Source: Chionoecetes opilio
Taxonomy: Eukaryota; Arthropoda; Malacostraca; Decapoda; Majidae
Direction: 5' to 3'
NCBI GenBank assembly: GCA_016584305.1
Contig: JACEEZ010025386.1
Location: 7,501 to 71,500 of the forward strand
Length of the DNA stretch: 64,000 nucleotides
The notes beneath the pieces are model-generated. The model saw only the letters and a list, made by a program, of their open reading frames with translations, was not told where the DNA came from and searched no databases. Made by a program: the position numbers and the translations under genes. The stretch's first letter is position 1; the number at the start of each line of letters is the position of its first letter. Positions 31,201 to 48,563 of the stretch are shown one piece after another.

Positions 31201-32255
31201 ACAGGCCTCCAGCACCCCCATCACCAGCTCCACCGCCCCCAGTCGCACCAGCGCCGCGCAGCTGGCTCGGTGCTGCGCCTGGTTGGCCAGCGTGCGGCAG
31301 GCGCGCAGCTGCAGCGGCTCCAGCTTGGCACACTTGAGCACGTTGACCATGTGAGTGACCCCGCCCTCGTTAAACACCTGGGGAAAAGAGTGACCCCGCC
31401 CTCGTTAAACACCTGGGGAAAAGAGTGACCCCGCCCTCGTTAAACACCTGCAGGAAGGGACAGGTGTTTTGCAGGTGTGTGTATTAGTGTTAAAAGGGTG
31501 TAAATACTGTTTTATTATTGTTGGACTAGCAAATATTTAACAGGATTGACAGGACAGATTAACAGGAGAAAAAAGATTGACATTTATAGTTACTTACTGA
31601 AAGAAAAAACACTAGAAAAAAAGGGTTAGTTACACATGCTAACATCAAACAAGATAGGTAGGTCATCACAGCTGCACATTTAATAAATGGCACTGCCATT
31701 TATTAAATATGCATAAATAAATTTATTACTGGTACTGGCCACTACAAAATCTGAGGTGTGCAGCTGCCCACCTCGCTGCGGGCGTCCTCGTGGGTGCAGC
31801 AGCTGCTCAGGATGCTCAGGGCGCCATTCAGGATGTCCTCGTTGGGCCGCTGGATCAGCTTAAGGGCCTGGGGGATCAGTCCTAGCGATCTGAAGCACAG
31901 AAAGCTCGGGTTAGGCACGGCAAAAATTGTCTACGTAGTCAGAAAATAATGAAGAGGCATACAGTGTGTTGTTTGTTATTTTTTTTTTTCTGTATGCCAT
32001 TCGGGTGCAAATAAAATCATGATTATTTTTACTAATACTCGTGGGTGGCTTACCCAAACATGACCTATTATATAATTATTGATGTTGTTAATATTATTAC
32101 CATTACTAATACTCGCGGGTGGCTTACCTAAACACCCGCAGGTTCTCGGAATTCGTCAGCAGCCTCTTCTTGATCTCCCTGAGGCCGCGGCAAGTCCTCT
32201 CAGCCGACGAGGACTTCAGAAGGTCGTGTAAGATCTTTGCCTTCTGTCTATCCAT
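19296..32255 (-). CDS. ARMC5: ARMC5 (armadillo repeat-containing protein 5), whole gene
   Basis: In mammals ARMC5 is a BTB substrate adaptor for CUL3 ubiquitin ligase, acting on RPB1 of RNA polymerase II. Twelve exons on the minus strand join with consistent phases: 32255-32128, 31889-31772, 31377-31160, 30331-30154, 28679-28448, 26957-26710, 25636-24251, 23897-23715, 22705-22581, 21938-21669, 20574-20430 and 20078-19296. The product is about 1,330-1,350 residues against about 935 in human; the extra length is mainly an acidic linker in exon 7. Diagnostic matches are GALSILSSCCTHEDARSEV (human LALSILADCCTEGACRTEV) and HFLHGCRECG in the BTB part (human HHLHGCRGCG). N-terminal ARM repeats are in exons 2-6, further helical repeats in exons 9-11 and the BTB in exon 12. 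Four 1-bp indels break the frame in exons 7 and 12; they are probably consensus errors. It is convergent with PSMD5. Confidence 0.88.
20160..20300. mobile_element. Foldback MITE fragment (CCGTAGATAACA end)
   Basis: CCGTAGATAACAATATAGTCG at 20238 and GTCGCCAGGCACAATATAT match one end of the family at 33198-33452. The other end is missing. A short ATTACTATCATTACTAT run precedes it. Confidence 0.6.
20430..20574 (-). CDS. ARMC5: ARMC5 exon 11
   Basis: The acceptor is CCCTACCAG. The frame reads CPKLLHDFMVCYPAIDLLMS and ends LSRLASTLQ, with donor GTAACA. Incoming phase 2 and outgoing phase 0 agree with exons 10 and 12. It corresponds to human [20 protein letters not shown]. Confidence 0.88.
20630..20990 (+). 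mobile_element. LINE reverse-transcriptase C-terminal remnant (family B)
   Basis: The translation contains LRWFGHVKR, GRPRKTWRQCVEEDL and AMDRQLETYHRPKPH, the usual tail of animal non-LTR reverse transcriptases, in two overlapping frames, so it is broken. A short relative is at 21290-21365 and 21578-21620. It lies antisense in ARMC5 intron 10. Confidence 0.75.
21227..21626. repeat. Duplicate of ARMC5 exon 10 3' edge and donor
   Basis: The true edge at 21634-21692 (CATGACCCTAGCTTGACCC, then CTTACCTTATGATGTGGGGC) is repeated at 21229-21286 with a few changes (CTTACCTTGTGATGTGGGGC). The spacer holds LINE B sequence and a piggyBac-type MITE. Confidence 0.8.
21371..21574 (+). mobile_element. piggyBac-type MITE (TTAA target), copy 2
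   Basis: CCCCTTGAGGCCCAGAACG at one end and GCGTAAAGGGG at the other are flanked by TTAA. It is inserted in the duplicated LINE B segment whose sister reads CATTAAACAGAG without the insertion, giving a second empty site. Confidence 0.8.
21669..21938 (-). CDS. ARMC5: ARMC5 exon 10
   Basis: The acceptor is ATACCCCAG. The frame reads NTQSIQPLLDSLFIPYVGVE, with CPQCRILSEGSSAFLDQMV in the middle and VAVREGCVMALPHIIR at the end, like human EDRVACALTLPFICRK. The donor is GTAAGG. Phase 2 in and out. Confidence 0.88.
21960..22560. other. AT-rich intron with LINE 3' tail and (ATT)n
   Basis: The phrase GTATGCCTTCGGGTGAAAAT at 22137, followed by (ATT)n, is a repeated non-LTR 3' end also seen at 31990, 38405 and, inverted, 57180. 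The rest is A/T-rich without further structure. Confidence 0.55.
22581..22705 (-). CDS. ARMC5: ARMC5 exon 9
   Basis: The acceptor is CCTCTGCCAG. The frame reads VAHVKEAIKPVCREFVPRIM and ends SATRMLVTIA plus two bases, with donor GTAAGC. Phase 0 in, 2 out. It is a helical-repeat stretch. Confidence 0.85.
22799..23011. mobile_element. Short foldback MITE, TIR CCGTCAATAACAC
   Basis: The two halves pair nearly end to end: GTCGCCACTGCATTAATGTC, GCGCCATATATTAC and TGCATGCCTCTTCAGTGGC are all mirrored. It is flanked by TA and belongs to the same family as 42218-42443. Confidence 0.8.
23715..23897 (-). CDS. ARMC5: ARMC5 exon 8 (poly-Q)
   Basis: The frame reads EQPVTETPTDARQK, seven Gln, GKSARGRSDSVCSSAVYSEL and LELLELVVRVIGQ. 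The acceptor is CTGACCCTCAAG, with a perfect TACTAAC branch-point sequence about 20 nt upstream. An upstream AG was rejected because it breaks the phase. The donor is GTGAGA. Phase 0 on both sides. Confidence 0.85.
24110..24175. repeat. Diverged duplicate of ARMC5 exon 7 3' edge and donor
   Basis: CATAACAGCAGAATGAGG, then TTGCTTACCTGTCATGGTGT and AAGCCTCCCTAAG, parallels the real edge at 24219-24285 (CATAACAGAAGAATGAGG, TTCCTTACCTTTAGTGGCGT, AAACCTCCCTCAG). Confidence 0.7.
24251..25636 (-). CDS. ARMC5: ARMC5 exon 7: acidic linker, two frame breaks
   Basis: The acceptor is CTCCCTAG. It opens ILKHLI and continues in a shifted frame as AAKLLPQLAEQFDELMGKYV, so one base is extra at 25617-25618. 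A Lys/Glu/Arg-rich repeat (REKVIE, repeated) follows, then a missing base near 25264 restores the frame into VIDAIDKREKAIKGVEKK. Ser/Pro-rich segments, a long acidic Glu run (24650-24830) and RVRKKGLARRQLSLREVYTP come last. The donor is GTAAGG. The two indels cancel: 1,386 nt, phase 0 to 0. The linker is probably disordered; human ARMC5 has a shorter equivalent. Confidence 0.8.
25752..26612. mobile_element. Foldback MITE interrupted by a second TIR element
   Basis: The outer halves (CATCAATAACACTAATGTCG on the left; TTTTAGCATCACTACAGG to GTGTTGATGG on the right) belong to the family at 22799-23011. The break is at CATA/TTAC, where intact copies read CATATATTAC. Confidence 0.75.
25788..26431. 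mobile_element. TIR element CCGTAAATGG nested in the foldback MITE
   Basis: The ends CCGTAAATGGCAGTGTATAA and the inverse of CGTACGCC-type GCCACCATTTACGG are flanked by TA. Both ends also share TATAAGTCGACC and GTACAAGTCGAC phrases. It is about 640 bp with no transposase frame. Confidence 0.7.
26710..26957 (-). CDS. ARMC5: ARMC5 exon 6
   Basis: The acceptor is CCCATCCCCAG. The frame reads EEEKLVLALCKFCEGSSECN, then FLGRAWMQLIDCGGVAMLVG and LRPAILRAILGVEHNYSFRD, like human AGGLDLLMGLLRD to RIVAALVGFLYD. The donor is GTGAGT. Phase 1 in, 0 out. Confidence 0.9.
26975..27850. repeat. 33-bp minisatellite in ARMC5 intron 5
   Basis: About 25 units of GTGTTTGAATATTAAGAGG plus TGGTAGTGGTGGTA begin 18 bp from the exon 6 acceptor. 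Because 33 is divisible by 3, the antisense of the gene strand shows long open frames (pattern LNIQTLPPLPP). These are not genes. Confidence 0.95.
28056..28112. repeat. Poly-T joined to interstitial (TTAGG)n
   Basis: About 18 T then eight perfect TTAGG units. TTAGG is the ancestral arthropod telomeric motif. It lies inside an ARMC5 intron. Confidence 0.9.
28190..28258. repeat. (AAT)n microsatellite
   Basis: About 22 AAT units in ARMC5 intron 5. Confidence 0.95.
28448..28679 (-). CDS. ARMC5: ARMC5 exon 5
   Basis: The acceptor is AATGTTGTCAG. The frame reads IMEGTDNMMVMSKLWEGGDA, EAVLRTILNTVHSC and ELQNRRVNAIG, with donor GTACGT. Phase 0 in, 1 out. It corresponds to ARM repeats in the middle of the N-terminal domain. 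Confidence 0.88.
28709..29070 (+). mobile_element. tRNA-Leu/Ser-like SINE
   Basis: The head GGTGGCTGAGTGGTTAGCG (A box) and GAGTTCGATCCC (B box) is followed by a conserved body and an A-rich tail (AAAAAAGAAAAAGAAAA). Confidence 0.7.
29085..29872. other. AT-rich intronic sequence
   Basis: No element ends or coding potential that I can support. Several reverse-strand frames of 70-90 codons lack any family resemblance. Confidence 0.4.
29874..30076 (+). mobile_element. piggyBac-type MITE (TTAA target), copy 3
   Basis: It begins TTAACCCCTTGAGACCCAG and ends GGCGTGAAGGGGTGAAG, where the right TTAA has decayed. A 36-bp block (CCCAATCATGTAGTTAA) flanks it on both sides. Confidence 0.7.
30154..30331 (-). 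CDS. ARMC5: ARMC5 exon 4
   Basis: The acceptor is CCTTCCAAACAG. The frame reads LFANCGEHCQKIVSCKGILR, then LVRATVKAIAHFSRISHPTC and ISQ, with donor GTAAGT. It is an ARM-repeat segment equivalent to human NLADSPQHRLALAQQGAV to LVRALLELSR. Phase 2 in, 0 out. Confidence 0.9.
30360..30722 (+). mobile_element. LINE family A 3' end, longest copy
   Basis: The readable frame contains GDLIEVFKWIKGLNKGEVG, GKNWLTNRVVNEWNGLS and SLGSFKEGLDRFMGG, the C-terminal tail of a non-LTR reverse transcriptase. The stop follows RNYHV and the 3' UTR ends TTATGTTCTTATG. It lies antisense in ARMC5 intron 3. Clade not assigned. Confidence 0.8.
31160..31377 (-). CDS. ARMC5: ARMC5 exon 3
   Basis: The acceptor is TTTTCCCCAG. 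The frame reads VFNEGGVTHMVNVLKCAKLE, RACRTLANQAQHRASCAALV and EACEEEETKVAGIRALR, with donor GTGGGT. It matches human [20 protein letters not shown] and RTARALGNLAMEPESC. Phase 0 in, 2 out. The acceptor block is triplicated just upstream. Confidence 0.92.
31351..31450. repeat. 35-bp tandem triplication of ARMC5 exon 3 acceptor and first codons
   Basis: Three near-identical units of GTGACCCCGCCCTCGTTAAA, then CACCTGGGGAAAAGA, each contain the intron end (CAG on the minus strand) and the codons for VFNEGGV. The unit nearest the gene body is the one that reads on into the exon. Confidence 0.92.
31772..31889 (-). CDS. ARMC5: ARMC5 exon 2
   Basis: The acceptor is CTGTGCTTCAG. The frame reads SLGLIPQALKLIQRPNEDIL and GALSILSSCCTHEDARSE, with donor GTGGGC. 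Phase 2 in, 0 out. It is the first ARM repeat and the clearest family match. Confidence 0.92.
32128..32255 (-). CDS. ARMC5: ARMC5 exon 1 (start)
   Basis: The context GTCACCATGG is a strong start. The frame reads MDRQKAKILHDLLKSSSAER, then LREIKKRLLTNSENLRVF, with donor GTAAGC, phase 2. Two further copies of this start-codon block lie upstream at 32731-32981. Confidence 0.88.
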
Positions 32256-32302
32256 GGTGACAATTATTTAACGTGCGCCTGTGGAAATAATACATGTTAG
32301 AT

Positions 32303-32570
32303 TAGGGTATATCAGCCGCCTAGAATTGAAACGGCACAAGCGCCACTTTTAAAAAACTGAGAAAAACGCGCTTATAGTTTAATCTAATATCTTCATTTGT
32401 TGCTGATTTACTGTGAAAACACTTTAGGTGCATTTTTTTCATTGATAAAAAGTGGCGCTTGTGCCGGTTCATATCTTGATTTTCTTAGATTAAACTTTAA
32501 GCGCGTTTTTCTCAGCTTTTTAAAAGTGGCGCTTGTGCCGTTTCAATTCTAGGCGCCTGATATACTCTTT
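32303..32570. mobile_element. Foldback MITE just upstream of ARMC5 start
   Basis: Arms of about 75-85 bp (TATATCAGCCGCCTAGAATTG with GGCACAAGCGCCACTTTTAA, mirrored on the right) start about 50 bp from the ARMC5 ATG. The element separates the real first exon from its two upstream copies. Confidence 0.8.
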
Positions 32571-32730
32571 CTGTCTATCTGTCTGCTTGTTTCTGTCCAT
32601 CTGTCTGTTTGTTTCTCTGCCTGTCTGTCTTTGTTTCTCTGCCTATCTGTCTGTTTGTTTCTGTCTATCTGTTTCATTTATCTATCTATTTAGCATTTAT
32701 TTTTGGAATTTATTTATATTCACTAATTTT

Positions 32731-32981
32731 TAGAAGGTCGAGTAATATTTTTTGCCTTCTGTCTCTCATGGTGACAATTATGTAACATGCGCCTGTGGAA
32801 ATAAGGCATGTTAGATTAGGGTAAACACTTAATTCATACATCTATCTATCTATTTATAATCTATTTCATCTATTTACTCAGATCGTGTCATATTTTTGCC
32901 TTCTGTCTATCCATGGTGACAATTGTTTATACGTCTGTGAAAATAAAGGAATAAGACATGATGGATTAGGGTAAACACTTA
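32731..32981 (-). repeat. Two extra copies of the ARMC5 start-codon region
   Basis: Copy 2 (32731-32826) and copy 3 (32879-32981) repeat GGTGACAATTAT, the ATG, CTTCTGTCTATCC-type coding sequence and the upstream GTTAGATTAGGGTA. Copy 3 reads MDRQKAKI then a stop; copy 2 reads MRDRRQKILLDLLK in a changed form. Neither is followed by a clear donor. Confidence 0.8.
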
Positions 32982-33197
32982 ATTCATACATTTATCTATC
33001 TATTTATCATCTATTTCATCTATTTACTTACTCAACTGTCTTATTTCATCTATCTATTGAAGTTATAATACGTCATTGGATCGTAAATTAAAGTAAAATT
33101 ACAAAAAGTCAATGTGCGATTAGGTAATACACTATACTAATGCACTGAACTCATACATTGATCCATCTATTTATCATCTATTTCATCTATTTACTTA

Positions 33198-33452
33198 CCG
33201 TAGATAACACTATAGTCGCCAGTCACTCGTCACTGCACTAATGTCGCCAGGCACAATATATCACGAATTTTAGCATCACTACAGACTTTGATGTGTCACT
33301 GAAGACGCATCCACAATAGTTTGTTATGTACATCACCCTACATGTCTTCAGTGGCACATCAAAGTCTGTAGTGATGCTAAAATTCGTAATATATTGTGCC
33401 TGGCGACATTAGTGCAGTGGCGAGTGACTGGCGACTATAGTGTTATCTACGG
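33198..33452. mobile_element. Foldback MITE, near-perfect 255-bp palindrome
   Basis: CCGTAGATAACACTATAGTC on the left and its exact inverse on the right are flanked by TA. The arms pair over almost their full length (CTAATGTCGCCAGGCACAAT, AGCATCACTACAGACTTTG), so it looks recent. Confidence 0.85.
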
Positions 33453-33924
33453 TAGAAGGTTGTGTAATATTTTCGAACCAAATCTAACCTCCTATCCTTC
33501 AAAACTTAACTTATATACATATTGTAGAGATGATATAGTTGTCTAATACGCATAGAGACACACCCTCCCCTTGCAGAGGCCCCCCGGCCCTTTAGGGTTA
33601 GGTGAGGTTCATAATCTCGCCGGGGGGTCGAGGTGGGCAGAGACCCCCGTTAGGAGTTAGATTTGGTTCGGTTAGGGTAATAATCCTCCCGTTTTAATCC
33701 CGTTAATCTGTTTCCGTACAATAAATCAAGAAACATTAAACCAAATACATCTAAGCTTAGAACATAGATGGGAAAAAAAAGAATAAAAATACATTAGGGT
33801 TATGCCAAGCCCGAACTTAGGACCGTGAACAAGGATGATAACATACTTAAAAAATACTACAAACATATTGGTTTAATTGTCTAACACAATTGTTGCCTCA
33901 AACCCAGGAATTAAAAAAAAAAAA

Positions 33925-34590
33925 AAATTGCGGAGAAATAGTGTTGCCTTGACACCACACGACTTGATGCCTTCACGTCAATAGCCTCATAACACGCCTC
34001 ACTAAGTACATTATCTATATGGAAATGTTAGATACAAATCAGACAAACAAGAAAAGCCTCATAAACCTGGAATTGGCGGGAGAATTATCAAAATAAACAG
34101 ACTATATAGGGGGCGCCACCAGCGCCATATTTGTTCTAATTTTTATCGAGTTTCCTAATAGCTTATTATAAATCATGGTAGATATATTAAATTCATGATA
34201 TGAAATGCCGATTCTATCACTGTAATCAGATTCAAGATTGAACCAGTAATTTTTTTTTTTTTTTTTTTTTGCGGAGAAATAGTGTTGCCTTGACACAACA
34301 CGACTGCGAGCCTTCCTGTCAGTAGCCTCATAACACGCCTCACTAAGTACATTATCTATATGGAAATGTTAGATACAAATCAGACAAACAAGAAAAGCCT
34401 CATAAACCTAGAATTGGCGGGAGAATTATCAAAATAAACAGACTATATAGGGGGCGCCACCAGCGCCATATTTCTTCTAATTTTTATCGAGTTTCTTAAT
34501 AGCGCATTATAAATCATGGTAGATATATCAAAATTCATGATATAAAATGCCGATTCTTTCACTGTAATCAGATTTAAGATTGAACCAGAA
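33925..34590. repeat. ~330-bp direct tandem duplication
   Basis: Two copies (about 33929-34247 and 34270-34590) share GCGGAGAAATAGTGTTGCC, GGAAATGTTAGATACAAATC and GGGGGCGCCACCAGCGCC with over 90 percent apparent identity. Each follows an A/T homopolymer. Confidence 0.85.
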
Positions 34591-34599
34591 CCAAAAAAG

Positions 34600-35280
34600 T
34601 TTTTTTTAAATATATTTACGTGGGCGGAGCCTAAGTCATGACGTCACGGCGCTGGTTGTGACGTCACGGCGAGGCTGACAGGGGCCCAAGGCTTTCTGCT
34701 GCCCTGGCGTAGGTACGGGGGGGCACGTGGCCCCCCATGAGAATGCGGTGCCCCCCACTGTGGGGGGGCGGTGCCCCCCCATAGGTTTAGGAGACGGTGC
34801 TAGCTTGTGTGTGTGTGTATGGGGCGGGCTAATGGTGGGTGTGGTGTGTGTGTGTGTTTGGGGCGGGCTAATGGTGGGTGTGAGTATTGTGATGGCTGGG
34901 ATGTGTGTGTGTGTGTGGGAGGGTGAAACTGGCGATCGCGAGTCCAGCTCGCGTGGACAAGACCATGGGTGAATGACACTGGTGGATTCGCCAACCATAT
35001 GATACAAGTTTTATCCTTCACACACACAGCAAACGCATTATTTACCCTTAAAACAGCATAAACACCATACATTACTACACTAGCATTACTTACAGGTGAC
35101 TAGAGGTATACTTACGCCGCTATAACATCTGTACAGGCTAAAATAGGGTGAGGGAGCGGCCACGGGGCAGGGCGGGTGTAGAATGGCAGGTTTGTTTACA
35201 TCGCCAATCAGCTGACGATGACGCAATATGGCGGGAAATATAAATGAAAACAGACAGCTTGGTGACATTTTACATCTGTT
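34600..35280. other. Intergenic sequence with GC-rich block and SINE fragment
   Basis: G/C-runs at 34710-34800 and GT-rich repeats are followed at 34918-34978 by a SINE 3' fragment (GGGTGAAACTGGCGATCGCG), which also ends the SINEs at 37846-38105 and 54146-54410. Confidence 0.5.
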
Positions 35281-35681
35281 TTTCTGTCTAATATGGAAAG
35301 GAAGGATGATATAGTTTGATAATAGGTGTGAATGATGAAGGAGGTATTAGACCACAACTAGTACTCCTTAAATAGGTATAAATAAGCTAATATAAAGGGT
35401 GGCATGCATTGAAATAGACAGCGTGTAGGGTTTTCATATTTGTTTTTCAGTCTAATAAAGAAAGGAAGGATGGATATGGTTTGATAATAGGTGTAAATGA
35501 TAAAGGAACTATTAAGCTACTACCAGCATTCATTAGATAGGCATATATAGGCTTATATATAGGGTGGTGGATGTTTAAAATAGACTCAGTTCTTTAGTGT
35601 AGAGTTGATAGGGAGTTGTATATGAAGATAGGACCAATTTTATGGATAGGGATGTAAGGTAGATGTAGGTAATGTATGTGT

Positions 35682-35750
35682 GTTGGAGGAACTACCACGT
35701 GTATGTCTATATAACCAGCCTGTTGTAGCTTCCTTATGTTCTGTAACTTT
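35682..35750 (+). mobile_element. LINE family A 3' tail fragment
   Basis: GAACTACCACGTGTATGTC and TTGTAGCTTCCTTATGTTC. Confidence 0.6.
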
Positions 35751-35925
35751 TCTTGATCATCCTACGTTCATGAAATTTGAATATTAGGGGTGAATAAGGT
35801 GATCGGAGATTTGTGCCTGCTTGTCAAATATAGGTCTGTGATTACTTAGTTAATAAATAGGTAACAGTAAACATATATAGATTTCATTATTGTTTTTAGT
35901 GTGTAAATTGAAATATCACACACAC

Positions 35926-35929
<4 letters not shown>

Positions 35930-35997
<68 letters not shown>
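35930..35997. repeat. (GA)n microsatellite
   Basis: About 32 GA units followed by poly-A. Confidence 0.95.
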
Positions 35998-36000
<3 letters not shown>

Positions 36001-36193
36001 AAAAAAAATTGGGGGGGATTGATTTTAGATTGAACTTAGGCAAAAACTGCCATTTACGCTATAGTTGCTGTGAGGCCGGGTCAGGTCAATCTTCGGTATT
36101 TCTGAATTATCTCTTGTGTGACCTGGCATGAAGGTGAGAAGTGAGGATTAGTGGAGGGGAGAAGCAGGTGGCCATGGGAGGGAGGGGAGTAGG

Positions 36194-36489
36194 CAAGGGC
36201 GTAGCCAGGAAAAATAATTGGGGTTGGCCACCTGGCAATGATGGTTGAGGGGTGGGTGGCTTATCAGCTGGGGGTCTGGGAGGCGCTGTAAGCCCCCCAG
36301 AGAATTTTTTTGAAGATATGACTTAATTGGGGGCATATTGAGCCCTATGGGGAGACATTTATTGGTTCTTTGCATGATATTCAATATAGTAAAATTGATG
36401 AAATTATACCATACACTCCTAAAGTAGATGTGTTGAATTGGGGGGGGGGGGGCATGGCCCCATTGGCCCCCCCTCTGGCTACGCCCTTG
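36194..36489. mobile_element. hAT-type MITE with 8-bp target duplication
   Basis: The ends CAAGGGCGTAGCCAGG and CTGGCTACGCCCTTG are flanked by GGAGTAGG and GGTGTAGG, an 8-bp duplication with one mismatch. The terminus and duplication length fit the hAT superfamily. Confidence 0.8.
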
Positions 36490-36803
36490 GGTGTAGGACG
36501 GTGGGGGAGTGAGGAGAGGAGAGGAGTCAGGTGGGTATACATGAGAGACTGGGGGGCGGCTCAGCTGGCCTAGGCTGTGGGGTCAAGGAGGAGGGTACGA
36601 GGGGGTGGGTCAGTGGTGGAGGGACTGCAGTCAAGACAGACAGACAGACAGACGACACACCAGCATCATAATTCCTCCACTCTACACCCTCTATCTAATC
36701 TCTATAAGTGTTGACAACGGGACACCCCCACAATCTGACCTAATACACGTACCCACTCAAGAGACCACAGAATGTACCACTGATAAACAAACGTAAACTT
36801 TAA

Positions 36804-37012
36804 ACCCCTTGAGACCCAGAACGTAATTGCCATTGTAATTTGGGTGCCATTAGACGATTTTTAGTGAATATAGCAATATTTTATAGCTATGACCTGTTTA
36901 GTATCCTTGTCCACTAGCTTATTTGGTATATTTAGTTATTTTTCGTAATCTTATGGCTCGACAACATACAATTTGTTATAGCCAAGGAAAGATCTGGGCG
37001 TGAAGGAGTTAG
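36804..37012 (+). mobile_element. piggyBac-type MITE, copy 4
   Basis: ACCCCTTGAGACCCAGAACG to GGGCGTGAAGGAGTTAGAC. The right TTAA and CCCCTT end are mutated, so it is an older copy. Confidence 0.7.
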
Positions 37013-37105
37013 ACATGCTACCTAACCCTTTCCTAGTATAATTCTTGTACGGCACATTCTTTTACTTCCTAACATCCATCTATTTGTTATTACTATTAAT
37101 TGGTA

Positions 37106-37260
37106 TTAGAACATAAGAACATAAGAAGCTACAAGAGGCTGGGAGACCTACACGTGGTAGTTCCTGTTACTTAACACTACCTACATCCACCTTTCATCCC
37201 CATCCATGAAATTATCCAGCCTCCTTTTAAAACTACCTATTGACTCCGCACTAATTACTA
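37106..37260 (-). mobile_element. LINE family A 3' fragment
   Basis: Minus-strand copy with GAGACCTACACGTGGTAGTT and CATCCACCTTTCATCCCC. Confidence 0.7.
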
Positions 37261-37802
37261 ACTACTATATCTCCATCTATTACACACATATGTCTTAGCA
37301 TCCATCTATTACTATCATTGTTGGTATTAGAGGATGGAAAGCAGCCTGTATTTGCCTAGTAGTAGTAGTAGTACTAGACTATTTCTATTATTATTATTAT
37401 TATTATTTTACTATTATTATTATTATTACTATTATTATTTTTATTATTATTATTATTAATGTTAATATTGGTACTAGAGGAGGAAACCAGCCCGTCTCTG
37501 TTTCTTAGCGTGTTGTAAAGTTGTTTATTAATTAGCAAGTGTTTCTAATGGCCCAGAATATTGTTTATTTGTTTGGTATTACGTATTTTCAGTGACACAA
37601 TGCATTTATTGATTTACTTGAGCACTACACGAAATAATCTGAAGTTGAACACTAAATATTGAATCCTGTACGGTAGTTGGCGCAACATTAATGCATGTTG
37701 TATTCATTGGGATAGGATATAAAATAACTTGAAATCATCATTATCATCATCATTATCATTATCATTATTTATATGTACTTTTCCATCATACAGAAGGTCA
37801 TT

Positions 37803-37833
<31 letters not shown>

Positions 37834-37845
37834 CACACAACACAC

Positions 37846-38103
37846 GTCCGTGTGGCTCAGTTGGTTAGGGCGCCCGGCATCATTCTGTGGTCCAGCGTTC
37901 GATCCCCGACCCCGCTTATTCCCGGGGATTTTTCCACTGTGAAATTCAGGCGGTACTGCCCACCTTGAGCAAGGGGATGGGGTGTGTGGTGTGTGAGGTC
38001 CCAGCATTGCCCAAAGATCGGTAATAATGAGTTCCAAGCTCGCACTGAGAGGGTGAAACTGCCGATCGCGAGCCAGCTCACGTGGACAAGACCCTGGGTG
38101 AAT

Positions 38104-38105
<2 letters not shown>
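37846..38105 (+). mobile_element. tRNA-derived SINE
   Basis: A box GTGTGGCTCAGTTGGTTAGG and B box GCGTTCGATCCCC, a body with GGTAATAATGAGTTCCAAGC, and GACCCTGGGTGAATGACAC running into (CA)n. Same family as 54146-54410. Confidence 0.75.
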
Positions 38106-38136
<31 letters not shown>

Positions 38137-38379
38137 CACACACAAGGCAATTTCTCACGCGTGGGAAAATGTTGAATTGATTAAATATATTCTTATCTAT
38201 TTTTCTTCGTATTCCTTGCTTGCTTGTTTGAATGACCCTGATTTCTTTTCTTAATCTTATTCTGTAGATATTCTCCTTTTCAGGGTTATTCTCACTAGAC
38301 TACATAATTGTTGTCATTGAGTTTTATCATTATTTTTTGTTCTCTCTATCCTATCTTAAACGCCCTCGTGTCTGTATGT

Positions 38380-38470
38380 TATGTTGTTGCTGTGTGGGGG
38401 TTTTATGTATGCCTTCGGGTGAAAATAAATTATTATCATTATCAATTATTATTATTATTATTATTATTAT
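38380..38470 (+). mobile_element. Non-LTR 3' end with (ATT)n tail
   Basis: TATGCCTTCGGGTGAAAATA followed by ATT repeats. The same terminus occurs at 22137, 31990 and, inverted, at 57180. Confidence 0.55.
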
Positions 38471-38769
38471 CTTATTTCAATTTGCATAGGTATAGATTAT
38501 TTTTTTCATCTCTAAACATTATGCCATATTTTTTAAACTCTCATTTCCTTTATTTTCATTCATTATGTAAACGAAATGATGAACAAAACATTTAAGAGGA
38601 AAAAAATAATACGAATGAATCCCTTTTCGATCTTTACTATAGTCCTTTAATTCCATAGTTATCTAGTTTATTCTAGTACTACCAGATAGAACAAAAAAAA
38701 GCAAATCACCTTTAGTATTCATTACATCATCGTTACTTCATCTCATGGGAATCACGAGCTCGCTGGGGA

Positions 38770-39345
38770 CATAGAACGACCCTAATACGGCTTAATACGC
38801 TATACGACCTAAATACGACTTCAATACGACCCTAATACGACCTCAAAATGACCCAAAAATACGGCTTAAAATACGACTTCAATACGACCCAAGTACGATC
38901 AAATGACCCAAAAATACGCCAATACGAAATACGACTTCAACGATCCAACGATCCAAATACGACCCATCGACAAATACCCCAAAATTATAGGGCGCTTAAA
39001 AATACGACTTTCACTACGACCCAATACGACCTCAAAAGACCCCAAAATACGCTTCTATACAATACGACCCCAATACGACCCAATACGACCTCAAATGACC
39101 CAAAATAACGGCTTAAAATACGACTCAATACGACCAAATACGACTTCAAAATAAAACCCAAAACAATACGACTCAATAACCAATACGACTTCAATACGAC
39201 TCCAATACGATCCAAATACGACTTCAATACGACCCAATACAACCTAATACGACCTCAATACGAATTCAATACGACTTCACTACGACTTCAATATTTCAAT
39301 ACGACCTCAAAACGACCTCAAAATGACCTCAAAAACGACTTCAGG
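38770..39345. repeat. ~11-bp minisatellite (AATACGACYYC/CAAATACGACC), partly eroded
   Basis: More than 40 imperfect units. The 38880-39200 section has irregular single-base losses that interrupt the period. Confidence 0.8.
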
Positions 39346-39529
39346 GGTCTTCGTCGACGCTATCACGACAACCTTGGCACCACACGACATCTTCCCACGT
39401 CTATGTTCACACACACACCTCGCCTTCCCACCTTAGAGAGAGCTAGACGCCTTTAATGTACAAACAGATGGTGGTTCTTCTATCATGGCACATCGGTGGG
39501 TACGGGAAAACACGCTAAGAGGGTCAAAA

Positions 39530-39577
39530 TCTTAGTACAAATAGCGTGAGAGACAGTTTCAGCAGCCTCACTTCAAC
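39530..39577 (+). promoter_or_regulatory. Possible core promoter / 5' UTR of the carboxypeptidase
   Basis: AGTACAAATAGCG lies about 35-45 bp before the ATG and could be a weak TATA-type element followed by a CAGTTTCAGC initiator-like stretch. Low certainty. Confidence 0.25.
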
Positions 39578-48563
<8,986 letters not shown>

